From Posidonia oceanica (lineage: Eukaryota; Streptophyta; Magnoliopsida; Alismatales; Posidoniaceae), in contig JAZBRS010000013.1 in NCBI GenBank assembly GCA_037176725.1, positions 12,775,001 to 12,839,000 of the forward strand: a DNA stretch of 64,000 nt, read 5' to 3'. This document shows, piece after piece, positions 1-11,180 of this stretch. A model generated the notes under the pieces. It saw nothing but the letters and a program-made list of their open reading frames with translations. It was not told where the DNA came from and searched no databases. The translations under genes were made by a program, and so were the position numbers. Each line of letters begins with the position of its first letter. Within the stretch, counting starts at the first letter, position 1.

Positions 1-489
1 TGGCGGGAGCAGCGGTTTGCTATGGGCGTGAGCTACTTATTCGGCAGATGCACCGAAGATCGTAGTCTGTTGCCGCAATGCAAAATGCAGGGTGCAGATG
101 GATGATGCTAAGTGTGTAATGCATGCTAATGCAAATGCAATGCAAGAGTTAGTACAAAAGTTAGCCAATTAGAGGAAAATGCTGATGCTGTGCAAGTGAC
201 GCCGATGATACTAAAGTAGTATGCAATGCTAGCTGAGAAGATGCAGAGATGATGCAAGAGAAAATGCTTGAAGGACGCGATGTGGTGCAAGGATCCGGCA
301 GCAAGGCCAGACTTGCGCGACAAAGCAGGGGAAAAACAAGGTGCAGCTCGTCCCCGCCCGGGGAGCGAGCTAGCAGAAGAGAAAAGAGGGATGCGAGGGG
401 AGAGGGGCCAACTCTCCTATCGCAAAAAAGGAGGTGCATGACTTTGCCTTCCTGGGGCAAGGTCACGCCAAAAAGGGTGATAAGGTGAC

Positions 490-1420
490 GGGCTTATCGT
501 CCGGATAGTTTACGGTCCTATCAACCGGGAGTGATAGTTTAGGTTATCAGCCTAGAGCGATAGTTTAGGTTATCAGCCTGGAGTGATAGTTTAGGTTATC
601 AGCCTAGAGCAGTTGTGAGTGATAGTTACTGGATATCAGCCGTATAACATGGTTGTGTGGGATAGTTTACAGTCCTATCAACTGGCGGATAGTTTACAGA
701 CCTATCAACTGACGGATAGTTTACAGACCTATCAACTGGAAGCCACAAACCATGAGTGATAGTTACTGGGTATCAGCCGTATAACGCAAATGCCGGATAG
801 TTTACAGTCCTATCAACTGGAGCGATAGTTTACAGACCTATCAACTGGCAGATAGTTTACAGACCTATCAACTGGCGGATAGTCTACAGTCCTATCAACT
901 GGAAACGGCATTGCGAGGGACAGTTACTGGGTGTCAGCTGTATAACATGATTGCGCGTGATAGTTTAGGATATCAGCCTAGCGATAGTTTACAGTCCTAT
1001 CAACTGGAACGATAGTTTACAGTCCTATCAACTGGCGGATAGTTTACAGGCCTATCAACTGGAACGCGCAATGATGAGGGATAGTTACTGGATATCAGCC
1101 GTATAATGCAATTGCTGGTGATAGTTTAGGATATCAGCCTAACGATAGTTTACAGTCCTATCAGCTGGTGGATAGTTTACAGACCTATCAACTGGCGGAT
1201 AGTTTACAGACCTATCAACTGGAAACCGCAATTGCAAGGGACAGTTACTGGATGTCAGCCGTATAACACAACTGTGGGCCAACCATGGATCGACCCAGAT
1301 GATAGTTTAGGTTATCAGCCTAAGAGTGCTTGATTGTTGATAGTTTAAGATATCAGCCTGAGAGTGCTTGATTGTTGATAGTTTAGGATATCAGCCTGAG
1401 AGTGCTTGATTGTTGATAAG
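490..1420. repeat. Minisatellite of 25-28 bp units in element A
   Basis: Units of two kinds alternate: one containing GATAGTTTACAG followed by CCTATCAACTGG, and one containing GATAGTTACTGG followed by ATATCAGCCGTATAAC. Read on the element's sense (minus) strand, each unit contains GATAG and CTATC arms that can pair. The same block, with small copy-number differences, is at 10245-11180 in element B. No coding function is proposed. Confidence 0.9.
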
Positions 1421-2045
1421 AGGGGATGAGATAATGATGAGAGCTATTGCTAAAGAGGGGGATGAGGTCATGATGAGAATGATTGCTAAAGAGGGGGTGA
1501 GATCATGATGAGAGCTATTGCTAAAGAGGGGGTGAGATCATGATGAGAGCTATTGCTAAAGAGGGGGGTGAGATCATGATGAGAATGATTGCTAAAGAGG
1601 GGATGAGATCATGATGAGAGCTATTGCTAAAGAGGGGGTGAGATCATGATGAGAGTCATTGATAAGGAGGGGGTGAGATCATGATGAGAGCTATTGCTAA
1701 AGAGGGGGGTGAGATCATGATGAGAGCTATTGCTAAAGAGGGGGGTGAGATCATAATGAGAGTCATTGCTAAAGAGGGGGGTGAGATCATGATGAGAGTT
1801 ATTGCTAAAGAGGGGGTGAGATCATGATGAGAATTATTGCTAAATAGGGGGTGAGATCATGATGAGAATTATTGCTGAAGAGGGGGATGAGATCATGATG
1901 AGAATTATTGCTAAAGAGGGGGGTGAGATCATGATGAGAAAGAGGGGGTGAGGTAATGATGAGATAAAGAGGGGGTGAGATAATGATGAGATAGAGGGGA
2001 TGAGGTAATGATGAGAAAGAGGGGATAAGGTAATGATGAGAAGAA
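1421..2045. repeat. Minisatellite of ~34-36 bp units in element A
   Basis: Tandem units contain GAGATCATGATGAGA then a variable ATTGCTAAAGAGGGG part. Most are near 36 bp, a multiple of three, so some frames stay open by chance of period; these are not genes. Towards 1930-2045 units degenerate to shorter AAAGAGGGG plus GATGAGGTAATGATGAGA forms. The corresponding block in element B is 11180-11960. Confidence 0.9.
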
Positions 2046-2117
2046 ATCATCCCATGACACCAGGAATATCATAGGGGAAAGAGGGGAAGAATGATACCAA
2101 GGGGCGATCAAAAGATG

Positions 2118-2144
2118 CCCCTGGTGTCGGGATGACACCAGGGG
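2118..2144 (-). other. Conserved 11-bp-stem hairpin in 3' internal region (A)
   Basis: CCCCTGGTGTC (2118-2128), a 5 nt loop, and GACACCAGGGG (2134-2144) form a perfect 11 bp stem. The equivalent sites in B (12036-12062), C (59086-59114) and D (32925-32952) have related stems with paired base changes. Confidence 0.75.
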
Positions 2145-2194
2145 TTGGCCAACGCGTCCTTGGCGTCGAAAGTAGAGGGTGATGACAAGATTGT

Positions 2195-3075
2195 CGTGCT
2201 TGTCAGACGAGTAGTTTGGGGTACCAGCCCGCTAGGGACTCAGTTGAGGATGATCAGCTGAGGAGGATGACAGGTTGACGGACCTTTCGCCAAGCAGTTT
2301 GGGGTGCCAGCCCGTTGGGGACTCAGCTGGGGTTGATCAGCTGAGGAGGATGACAGGTTGACGGACCTTTCGCCGAGCAGTTTGGGGTGCCAGCCCGCTG
2401 GGGACTCAGCTGGGGATGATCAACTGAGGAGGATGACAGGTTGACGGACCTTTCGCCGAGCAGTTTGGGGTGCCAGCCCGCTGGGGACTCAGCTAGGGAT
2501 GATCAGCTGAGGAGGATGACAGGTTGACGGACCTTTCGCCGAGCAGTTTGGGGTGCCAGCCCGCTGGGGACTCAGCCGAGGATGATCAGCTGAGGATGAC
2601 AGGTTGACGGACCTTTCGCCGAGCAGTTTGGGGTGCCAGGCCGCTGGGGGCTCAGCTAGGGATGATCAGCTGAGGATGATGACAGGTTGACGGACCTTTC
2701 GCCGAGCAGTTTGGGGTGCCAGCCCGCTGGGGACTCAGCTGGGGATGATCAGCTGAGGAGGATGACAGGTTGACGGACCTTTCGCCGAGCAGTTTGGGGT
2801 GCCAGCCCGCTGGGGACTCAGCTGGGGAAGATCAGCTGAGGATGATGACAGGTTGACGGACCTTTCGCCGAGCAGTTTGGGGTGCCAGCCTGCAGGGGAC
2901 TCAGCTGGGGATGATCTGTTGAGGAGGATGACAGGTTGACGGACCTTTCGCCGAGCAGTTTGGGGTGCCAGCCCGCTGGGGACTCAGCTGAGGATGATCA
3001 ACTGAGGAGGATGACAGGTTGACGGACCTTTCGCCGAGCAGTTTGGGGTGCCAGCCCGTTGGGGATGATGATCCA
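2195..3075. repeat. ~85 bp tandem repeat, about ten copies, in element A
   Basis: Each unit carries GACAGGTTGACGGACC, TTTCGCCGAGCAGTTTGGGG, TGCCAGCCCGCTGGGG and a variable GATGATCAGCTGAGG part. About ten units are present here, but only three or four at the matching place in B (12125-12420), so the block expands and contracts. Read on the sense strand, the core resembles the repeats of element C: GGGCTGG, CAACCC-like and CTGCTCGGCGA motifs are shared. Confidence 0.9.
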
Positions 3076-3375
3076 GCTGGGGGCGACCAGCTGGGGACGC
3101 CAGATGGCGTAGCTTGACGACGCGGGTCCGCAGAGGTTCCGGACTCCGGATTGGGTGCTGAGGACTTTGCTGCGTTGTGATGGCTGCAAGTCTGGCCAGA
3201 GGGCCTGAGATGATGATGATAATGAATATGCAATGCATTGAACAGTCTTGAAGTGCAAGCAGATAGCAGAAACAGTTTTTTTCATTGATAAAGCTTGATG
3301 AGTACAATGCCTGTGGCAGGCCAAAAGATGTACAGCATGACTTGAAAGAAGACCACATGATGATTGCACAAGGAC

Positions 3376-3764
3376 CTAGTCAGTTCGGGCCTTCTTCGAC
3401 TGCCTGGAGTCGGGGAATAGGGGGCCGCCTGGCGGGACCTCAGTAATAGGCCAGAGCTCTCGGACTTCAGCTTCATATTCTGGGGTGCATCCTACACCTC
3501 TCACAGCTGCAATGTCTGTTGATTGGACCCCATGCTGCATCAGACTAGCGAGCTTCTTGGTTGGGGCAATTGTGCTGAGAGGGTACATCTGTAGAAGCTC
3601 GGGCGCTGTACTGTCAACGAAGGCGCCCTGCTGGAAGCCGAACTGGCGCATGACCCTGATTGGATGGTACTCTACGCCTGCTGTGAAGCCTGGTAGAATG
3701 ATCAGCCGCGCGTCGCGCGCACTGAAGAAGACAGTAAATGGCTCGGCTACAAAGGGGACGATAC
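3376..3764 (-). pseudogene. DUF7745-like extra ORF of element A, C-terminal remnant
   Basis: The reading frame gives the C-terminal ~130 residues of the same protein encoded at 12715-13917, nearly identical in sequence (for example FGFQQGAFVDSTAPELLQMY and the C-terminus SKKARTD). The upstream part is missing: at 3764 the frame runs directly into the TGTAGCGATC terminus of the B LTR. So the ORF was interrupted in the region encoding the WRIVP motif. The family is an uncharacterised plant domain common in retrotransposon-derived ORFs; no enzymatic role is known to me. The fragment cannot be a functional gene. Confidence 0.85.
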
Positions 3765-3877
3765 TGTAGCGATCCCGATCGGAATCAAGCTCGCTATTTA
3801 GCGGCGATTGGATCCGAGGAAGAGGCTCGACTCGAAAACACTTAAAATCGAGGAGAAAAGAGAAAGATAAGACAAAT

Positions 3878-3888
3878 CAGAGTCGCCA
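3878..3888 (-). other. PBS-like partial copy inside 3' LTR of B
   Basis: On the minus strand this reads TGGCGACTCTG, the first 11 bases of element B's own primer site at 25531-25548. It lies about 115 bp before the LTR end. The same site occurs in the 5' LTR at 25663-25673. Confidence 0.7.
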
Positions 3889-4060
3889 CCATGTCTATTA
3901 ACGGGAGACAAGGAAAACCGGGGAGATGCATGAATTAACACGCAAAACCAAGCAAGAAATGCAAAGCAAAGCAATGCAAAGGAAACAAATGCAAATACAT
4001 GCAAATGAGATGACTCTAGCCTAGGATAAGGGCAGTACGATCATTGCGGGCCAAAAGATA

Positions 4061-4134
4061 GGGCAAGGACTCCTGTTACGTGCGGGGAAGGTGTTAGGCA
4101 CCCCCGACACGCCCGAGAATCGGTCTTTCTAGGC
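4061..4134 (-). other. Conserved Tat LTR module (GGTGCCTAACACC block), left LTR
   Basis: On the sense strand: AAGAAAGACCGATTCTCGGG, then GGTGCCTAACACCTTCCCC and CGTAACAGGAGTCCTTGCCC. The same block is at 25846-25919, 38846-38920, 48527-48602, 52796-52867 and about 63683-63755. It is the most conserved noncoding sequence shared by all the LTR families here except E and G. Confidence 0.8.
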
Positions 4135-5389
4135 TTACGCTTGCATACGCAGGGAAATGCAGGATTGAATGCCTATGTGCCTATGAATGCCTAAATGAAT
4201 GCTCAAGGTGTGCTTTAAGTGGAGAGATGCAGGGCAAGGAAGTAAACGTGCTGTCTAAGTGCTCAGCTACGCTGTCTGTGTTCCGAACCGGGCGAAACCT
4301 GGCTCGTGAGAACTCCAGGCAGTAAGCATCACAGCCCTATATGCAAATGCAAGCGAAAAAAGCAAAACAACGGCAAAACCATGCAATGCGATCGTCATGC
4401 AAGAGAAAACGGCGTAAAACATGCAAGACGAGGCAAAAAACAAGAAAGCGCGCAAAACGGTGTAAAAGGACAAGGTCGGCACGCAAAACGAGCGAGAAAA
4501 CAAGGCGGCACGCAAATCGGTGCAAAAGACGATGACGGGCACGCAAAACTGTGCCAAAAACAGGGCGAGCGCGCAAAACGACGCGAAAGACAAAGCAGGC
4601 ACGCAAAACGGTGCCAAAAGCTGCGAGATAAAACCTCGGAAAAAGCCGCGCGAATGCAAATGCAAGGAAAAGATTAGAAGCGATAAAAGGAGAAGCAGAA
4701 CAGCGCATGTGTGAGAACAGGCGCTGTTCGGGGCCACACAGAGTAGGTGTGAAGACCTACAAAGGGGAGAGTGAGCAAACGGGGGGATTACCACCTCTTT
4801 TGCGACCATTTCCCACTAAACCGTTCCACGGTATGTCTCGCATGCTGCCCAAAGCTCGTGATGCGATCGGATCGTGGAAAAGGGGGAAGAAAGTCACATT
4901 AAGTGGTGAATCCAGGGAAAACTCAACACAAAACGCCCAAGAGTACGCGAAACAGGGATCTGAGTTGATAGACAAGAAGAAGAGGTCCTATTCTACATGC
5001 TCAAAGAGACAGAAATCGAAAACGAGGAAAACTATGCAAATGACATGCAAATGAATGCAATGTAGGAGTTCAGGAGGACATACCTGGAAATCCGGGAGCC
5101 TGATCTGAGATCTGCTTGGTCCATGCTGAAGAGCGCTTCGCTGCGGTCGCCTGGGCAGCCTACTTGAGAAGATCCAACGGCCGGATCGGAAGATATCGCA
5201 GCTTCAAGGCAGGAAGGCCAGAACAGGGGAGAAGAACGGATCTAGGTGTTCAGGAGGTCCTAGGGATGTGCAAAAGGTCCTCCCAAGTGAAGGGGAGCTA
5301 AAGGTGCTTAGTGTGTGCAAAGGGATGCTAAAATGCAAAGCTAAATGAATGCAGGAAGCATGCAAGAGGCAAGAAAAGACAAGAGGGGA

Positions 5390-6310
5390 ATTTTTAGAAA
5401 AACAGAGGTTCAAATGCCATTTTTGAAAAGAGAAGGGGGCTAAATGCAATTTTTCAAAAAGGATGGGGCCCACAGGAGAGAGTTTTGAAAACAGGAGAGG
5501 GCAGAGGGCTTTATTTTGCAAAAGATTGGGTTCAGAAAGCTATTTTGAAAAGAGGGTATGCGTCAGAAGAAGTTTTGAAAACAAATGGAAATCAGAGTGT
5601 AATTTTGGAAAAAAACTAGGGTCTAAAGTGTAAATTTTCTAGAAAACAGGGTTCTGGGAAGTCCGGGGATGCAAGTGGAGGGTCTACATGCAATTTTGTA
5701 AGCATAGGAGCTAAGATGCAACTTTAGGGGCAAAACAGTCTTCTTACATGATTTTTAAAGGATGCAAGGACCTATGTGTAATTTTTGAATCATGCAGGGG
5801 TCAAAAATGCAATTTTATATGGAAAATGTGCTCTGAAATCAGAAGACAGGACTGATGTGCAATTTTTGGGAAAAACAGGGTTAAAAATGCAATGCAATAA
5901 GCCAAAATGCATGGAAAACAGTTACTGTCCATTTAAAATGGACCTACATGCAAAAATGAAAAATCAGGGGGGCAAATATGCAATGCAACAAGCAGAAATC
6001 AAAAAATAAAACCTAAGTTTCTACAGTGCAGAGGATGAAAGTGCAAAAATGGGAAAAGACAGGGATGCAGAATGCAATTTCATATGGTAAAATGCATGCA
6101 ATTAAATGAACTGATTTAGAGCAGGACTTAAGTGCAAAAAACGAAAACAGAGGGGCTAAAATGCAAAAAAAACAACAGCACAGCACAGTAACAGGACTAG
6201 ATTGCAAATACAGAAAAGCATGAATAAAGACTGCAATTTAGCATGATTTTAAATAAAAAGACAGCAGATTAAATGATATAAGGACCTGAACGCAAAAATA
6301 AGAAAACTTA
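5390..6310. repeat. Degenerate TTTTGAAAA-type repeat field in B LTR
   Basis: An A/T-rich stretch in which small dyads such as ATTTTTGAAAA, GTTTTGAAAAC and ATTTTGCAAAAG recur at roughly 30-60 bp spacing, with ATGCAATTTT motifs between them. The matching field in the other LTR is at about 27170-28080. No gene is visible. Confidence 0.6.
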
Positions 6311-7778
6311 GACCAAACATGCAATATTTACCAGCAAACTATACAAACGGAAAAATAAATAAACAGTAAACGGCCGACGGCCGTGGGCACTGTAGCAGCA
6401 GGCTGCCAGCGCCCGCGACCGCCGGCACAGGGCTGCTGGAGACGCGCGGGTGGGCGGAGGAGCTGCTCCTGACGCTGACGGAGATCAGGCTGTGATCGGC
6501 GGAGGACGGCGCGGCCTGGAACGGACTGGAACGGTCGCCGGAGTTCCACAAAGCTTCAGAAGGTTCGTCCGGCCGATCGACACAGCGACGCTGTGTTCTG
6601 AGGGCCGGAGAAGCTTCCTGGGGTTCGTGCGGTCCTGCGACAACCTCCAGAGTCGCGTTCTACTGGCCGGAGCGACGTGACGACCGGAAGAGCTCGCCGG
6701 AGAAGACGATCTGATCGGAGCCGAATTCAGAGCAGGAAGGCTGGAAATGCTATTCTAAAGGGCGGAGAAGCAGCACGGGAAGAAAAGAAGACTAAGGGAA
6801 GTTGAGTTCACCTGATTCTGCGTCTGAGATGTCCTCCCGACGTCGATGGCTTCAGCAATCGTCGGTGGAGGTCGTCCGGTCGCTGCAGGCGTCGCCGGCT
6901 GCTCGCGAGGGCTGGAGCTGCTTCAGAATGTTCTTCCGGCGCTTCCCAGTCGGTTGGACAGAAGCTTCAGAGGTCTCGCGGCGATTCGACAACTTTGGGT
7001 TCACAGGTGGTAACCGGAGGTCGGAGGGGTTGTTTGCTGCTCGTCTGGTTGGATGGGTGGTTCTGGATGACTGCTGGAGGTTCGGGGAGTGATTCCGGAG
7101 GGTCAAATTGGGTTTCTGGAGAGTGTGGAGAGAGACTGGAGGTTGGTCTGGTTTCTGATCAGCGGGAGTGATAGGTGTTTGTAGTGAAAATCTTGGTCTG
7201 TGGTGAGGGAGAGGGCTGAAGGTCAGGGGCTTTGGGACGGTTGGGGTCAGGGGATTATCTGGGTGGAGTTTGGGAGGATGTGGTGGACGGTGGTGAAGGC
7301 AATTGCAGATGGGTCTTGAATTGGCTTATGGGTGGAGTTTCAGGTGGTCTGGAGGTGTTTTAGTAGTGGAATGGCCGTGAAGTGGAGGAGGAAAGGTACT
7401 GACGTGCTGGGTGAATTTGGAGGATGAAATGGGAGAGAAATGAGGGTCGGAATGGGCTTGGTATCTAAGGAAAAAGAAGGGGGAAGGCTGCTGAATTCAG
7501 AGGGAGAAGAAGGAGTTGTTTGCTTGGGAATTCTCTCTGGACTTCAGCTCTCTCTTCGGGATGCGAGGAACTCCCTCAGGCTCTCTCTTCCTGCTCTCTC
7601 CTTTCTGGAATTGGAGGGTGAAGAAGAAGAGGAAAGGAGGTCGCTCAGGTGGGGAGAATGCTACTGATGCTCTCTGGTTTCTCTCTCAGGTTTGCTGATA
7701 ACTAACTGATGAGCCCTGATCTCTCCTTCTCTCTCTCTGGATGATCAAAAAGCGAAAAAAAGAGGAGATGACTGGAGG

Positions 7779-7786
7779 GTTATATC
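7779..7786 (-). promoter_or_regulatory. TATA-like site in left B LTR
   Basis: The minus strand reads GATATAAC here, aligned with CATATAAG in the right LTR. This is the degenerate counterpart in the 3' LTR, where it would not drive the element. Confidence 0.4.
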
Positions 7787-8159
7787 AGGAGGAGTTGCCG
7801 GTGCGCGCGCTGGGATTTTTGAATTCAACGGCGTCGCACTGCAGCTGAGGAGATGGGTGCCGGCGAGACGACGGGCATTGAATGCCTCCCGGAATTGGTG
7901 CTGAGATGGGAGAGAGCGGCGAGCTGCTGTGGATGATTGGATGGAAGCTTGAATTCAAAAATGAAGGAGGGAGGACTGTTGGCAGCTCGCGGGAGAAAAC
8001 TGGTGGAAAAAATGCAGAGGAGGTGGGGAAGAAGAAGGGTGAAGCGGGCCGGGCTGCGGGCCGAAGTAAAAAAGAAAAAAGAAAAACGGGCTGGATTGGG
8101 CCCAGTAAGGAAAGGAAAGAAAGAAAAAGAGAAGTAAGAAAGAAGAGAGGGTAGAATGG

Positions 8160-9300
8160 GAAAAATAAAATTAGTAAAAAGGAACTAAAAATAAATAAAA
8201 ATACTAGAAAGGTTGTGATGTGAATTAGGGTTTTAATTAAATTTTTTTTAATGGCCATTTTGAGTTGATTGATGTGTTTTGGGCTTGATTAGGGTTTTAG
8301 GGTTTTGGTTTTGCTTTTAATTAGTTTTCACTTGATTAAATGTTTGTTAAACCTTTTTTAAATTGTTTTAAAAATTGTGTTTCCCTTGTTGGACACTTAG
8401 GATATTGATTAGGATTTTTTAGGATTTATTTTCGTATTAATCAAGGTTGTTTTCAGGTTTTTAAGTTTTAGTCTCCTTAGGGTTTTTTTCTTTCTTAAGT
8501 CTTTTAAATTATGCCTTGATTTTTATTTGTTGATTTTTCTTGAAGTTTTTAGTTAGATTTTTCTGGTTTGATGGGGTGTTTTTTTTAAGTCTTTCTTAAT
8601 GTGTTTTTCTTTTCCTTTTAATTAAGCTTTTTAATTTGTTTTTTTTTTTCTTAGGTTTGTTAGGTTAAGTCTTTTGCTTCTTTAATTACTTGTTTTAATG
8701 TTTGTTTTTTTTATTCTTCTTTTTAGGGTTTGTTTTTTAATTCTTCTGATGGGGTTTTTACTCTTGGTGGGTTTTGATTTTATTTTAGCTTTTTTTCTTG
8801 ATTTTTCAGTGTTTTCTTTTGATTTGTTTTGCATTTTTTAGCTTACATGCTTGGTTTTCTTTTTAGCTTGATTTAGTTAAGTTTAGGTTTTTAATTGCTT
8901 GTTTAATGTTTTTTAATTGTTTTTCTTAGGGTTCTAATTTGTTTCTTTTATGTTTTGGGGTTTTACAGATTTTTAGGAGTTTTTATGGATTTTTGCAAGA
9001 GAGGGAAAAGGAAAAGAGAAGGAGGAAAGAAATGGAAAAAAGAGGGAGATAAAAGGGAAAGAGATAGGTTGAAGGAAAAGGATTTTTTTGAAAATTAGGG
9101 AAAGTGTTAAAAATAAAGTAAAAATAGGAATAAGATAGAGGAAGGACAGAAACACAAAAGGGGCCCACAGCCAGACCAGAGAAAGGGTAAGAAGGGGATG
9201 AAAAGAGAGATGATAATCAGGAGAGAGAGAGGAGAGAGAAAATGATAATCCCGAAGAGAGAAAAGGATAAATAGGGCAAATGAGAGGCTTAGAGGTCTTG
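8160..9300. other. T-rich then A/G-rich gene-free part of the B LTR
   Basis: Positions 8160-8990 are strongly T-rich (TTTTTAATT, GGGTTTTAGG) and 8990-9260 are A/G-rich. No open frame of interest is seen. In sense orientation this is the LTR's upstream (U3) part. Confidence 0.6.
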
Positions 9301-9688
9301 GAATGGGATGAAAAATGGGGAGTGGGTAGTCTAGGGTTTGAGGTGTTGGTTTTGAAGTTTTGGTTTGATTCTAAGAAGGTTTTGGAAGGGTTTTAAGGCG
9401 TAGAAAAAGGGGAGTTTTACCTAGGTTTTCTAGGGTTTTTGGGAATGGTCTAGGTTTGAGAGTTTCTAAGTTCTTGGGTAGGCTTGCTAAGTGGGTGTTG
9501 GTGGGTTTTCCTATGGATTTTGGTCAGGTTTCGAGCTTGGGAAGAGGGGTAAAGGCTTAGGTCAAGTTCGCTGGTTTTGAAGGGTAAAGAGGAAGGTTAG
9601 GGTTTGGTTTTGGTTTGGGTTTGAGTCCAGCAATCACCAGGAGGGCTCCAAGTGGTCCAAGCCTGCCAAGATAGGGTGTCAACAGATG

Positions 9689-9697
9689 CCCCTCCCT
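9689..9697 (-). other. Polypurine tract of element B
   Basis: On the sense strand AGGGAGGGG followed by CATC lies immediately before the TGTTGACACC start of the 3' LTR. Position, strand and composition fit the plus-strand primer for reverse transcription. The tracts in D (35844-35852) and C (60961-60969) are in the same place. Confidence 0.85.
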
Positions 9698-9732
9698 GAG
9701 CAAGGTCAAGCGGAGCGAGGCCGCTGCTCAGG
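9695..9732 (-). other. Stem-loop overlapping the B polypurine tract
   Basis: CCTGAGC (9695-9701) pairs with GCTCAGG (9726-9732) across a 24 nt loop. D (35808-35847) and C (60926-60963) have the same stem and the same loop length. Confidence 0.75.
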
Positions 9733-9784
9733 GTTGACAAGACACCCCATCTGACCGGCGAGAGCAGCGATTTGCTATGGGCGT

Positions 9785-9823
9785 GAGCTACTTATTCGGC
9801 GAATGCACCGAAGATCGTAGCCC
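9785..9823 (-). other. Pre-polypurine hairpin of element B
   Basis: On the plus strand GAGCTAC (9785-9791) faces GTAGCCC (9817-9823), and between them ATTCGGCGAAT forms an inner stem. C and D have paired changes in both stems. Confidence 0.6.
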
Positions 9824-10239
9824 GTTGCCGTAATGCAAAATGCAGGGTGCAGATGGATGAATGCTAAGTGTGTAATGCGTGCTAATGCAAATGCAATGCA
9901 AGAGTTAGTACAAAAGTTAGCCAAAATGCTGATGCTGTGCAAGTGATGCCAATGATACTAAAGTAGCATGCAATGCTAGCCGAGAAGATGCAGAGATGAT
10001 GCAAGAGAAAATGCTAAAAGGGCGCGATGTGGCGCAAGGATCTGGCAGGAAGGCCGGACTCGCGCGACAAAGCAAAGAAGCAGGGTGCAGCTCGTCCCCG
10101 CCCGGGGAGCAAGCTAGCAAAGAGAAAAGAGGGGTGCGAGGGGAGAGAGGCCAACTCTCCTATCGCAAAAAAGGAGGTGCATGACTTTGCCTTCCTGGGG
10201 CAAGGTCACGCCAAAAAGGGTGACAAGGTGACGGGCTTA

Positions 10240-11180
10240 TCGTCTGGATAGTTTACGGTCCTATCAACCGGGAGTGATAGTTTAGGTTATCAGCCTGGAG
10301 TGATAGTTTAGGTTATCAGCCTAGAGCAGTTGTGAGTGATAGTTACTGGATATCAGCCGTATAACATGGTTGTGTGGGATAGTTTACAGTCCTATCAACT
10401 GGCGAATAGTTTACAGACCTATCAACTGGCGGATAGTTTACAGACCTATCAACTGGAAGCCACAAACCATGAGTGATAGTTACTGGGTATCAGCCGTATA
10501 ACGCGAATGCCGGATAGTTTACAGTCCTATCAACTGGAGCGATAGTTTACAGACCTATCAACTGGCGGATAGTTTACAGACCTATCAACTGGCGGATAGT
10601 TTACAGTCCTATCAACTGGAAACGGCATTGCGAGGGACAGTTACTAGGTGTCAGCTGTATAACATGATTGCGCGTGATAGTTTAGGATATCAGCCTAGCG
10701 ATAGTTTACAGTCCTATCAACTGGAATGATAGTTTACAGTCCTATCAACTGGCGGATAGTTTACAGGCCTATCAACTGGAACGCGCAATGATGAGGGATA
10801 GTTACTGGATATCAGCCGTATAATGCAATTGCTGGTGATAGTTTAGAATATTAGCCTAACGATAGTTTATAGTCCTATCAACTGGTGGATAGTTTACAGA
10901 CCTATCAACTGGCGGATAGTTTACAGACCTATCAACTGGAAACCGCAATTGCAAGGGACAGTTACTGGATGTCAGCCGTATAACACAACTGTGGGCCAAC
11001 CATGGATCGGCCCAGATGATAGTTTAGGTTATCAGCCTGAGAGCAGATAGTTTAGGATATCAGCCTGAGCAGATAGTTTAGGATATCAGCCTAAGGGTGC
11101 TTGATTGTTGATAGTTTAGGATATCAGCCTGAGAGAGCTTGATTGTTGATAGTTTAGGATATCAGCCTGAGAGAGCTTGA
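10240..11180. repeat. Minisatellite of 25-28 bp units in element B
   Basis: Counterpart of 490-1420: units with GATAGTTTACAG and CCTATCAACTGG, interspersed with GATAGTTACTGG and ATATCAGCC forms. On the sense strand the units resemble the GGCTGATA, CCTAACTATC repeats of element C at 56892-57148. Confidence 0.9.

Larger units (their letters stand above)
1..3764 (-). mobile_element. Element A: 3' internal fragment of a Tat-type Ty3/gypsy retrotransposon
   Basis: This stretch matches 9757-13095 of element B nearly base for base outside the repeat blocks, in the same orientation. It therefore is the 3' part of the internal region of a second copy of the B family. By alignment to B, its own 3' LTR would begin about 70 bp before the window start. 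It holds three minisatellite blocks, a hairpin and the C-terminal part of a DUF7745-like ORF. At 3764 the ORF stops abruptly against the first base of an LTR of element B. The segment 3076-3375, between the repeats and the ORF, shows no gene and matches 12421-12714 of B. Confidence 0.85.
3765..9684 (-). repeat. 3' LTR of element B (5920 bp)
   Basis: Bounded by TGTAGCGATC at the low end and GGGTGTCAACA at the high end, so on the sense strand it runs TGTTGACACC to GATCGCTACA. It aligns along its length with 25550-31422. The outer thirds (about 3765-6050 and 8160-9684) match closely. The GC-rich middle (about 6330-8150) matches much less well. It holds, in sense order, a T-rich start, a GC-rich centre with a TATA-like site, an A/T-rich part with repeated TTTTGAAAA motifs (5390-6310), a GCAAAACG-repeat part (4340-4640), and the conserved terminal modules. 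Confidence 0.9.
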
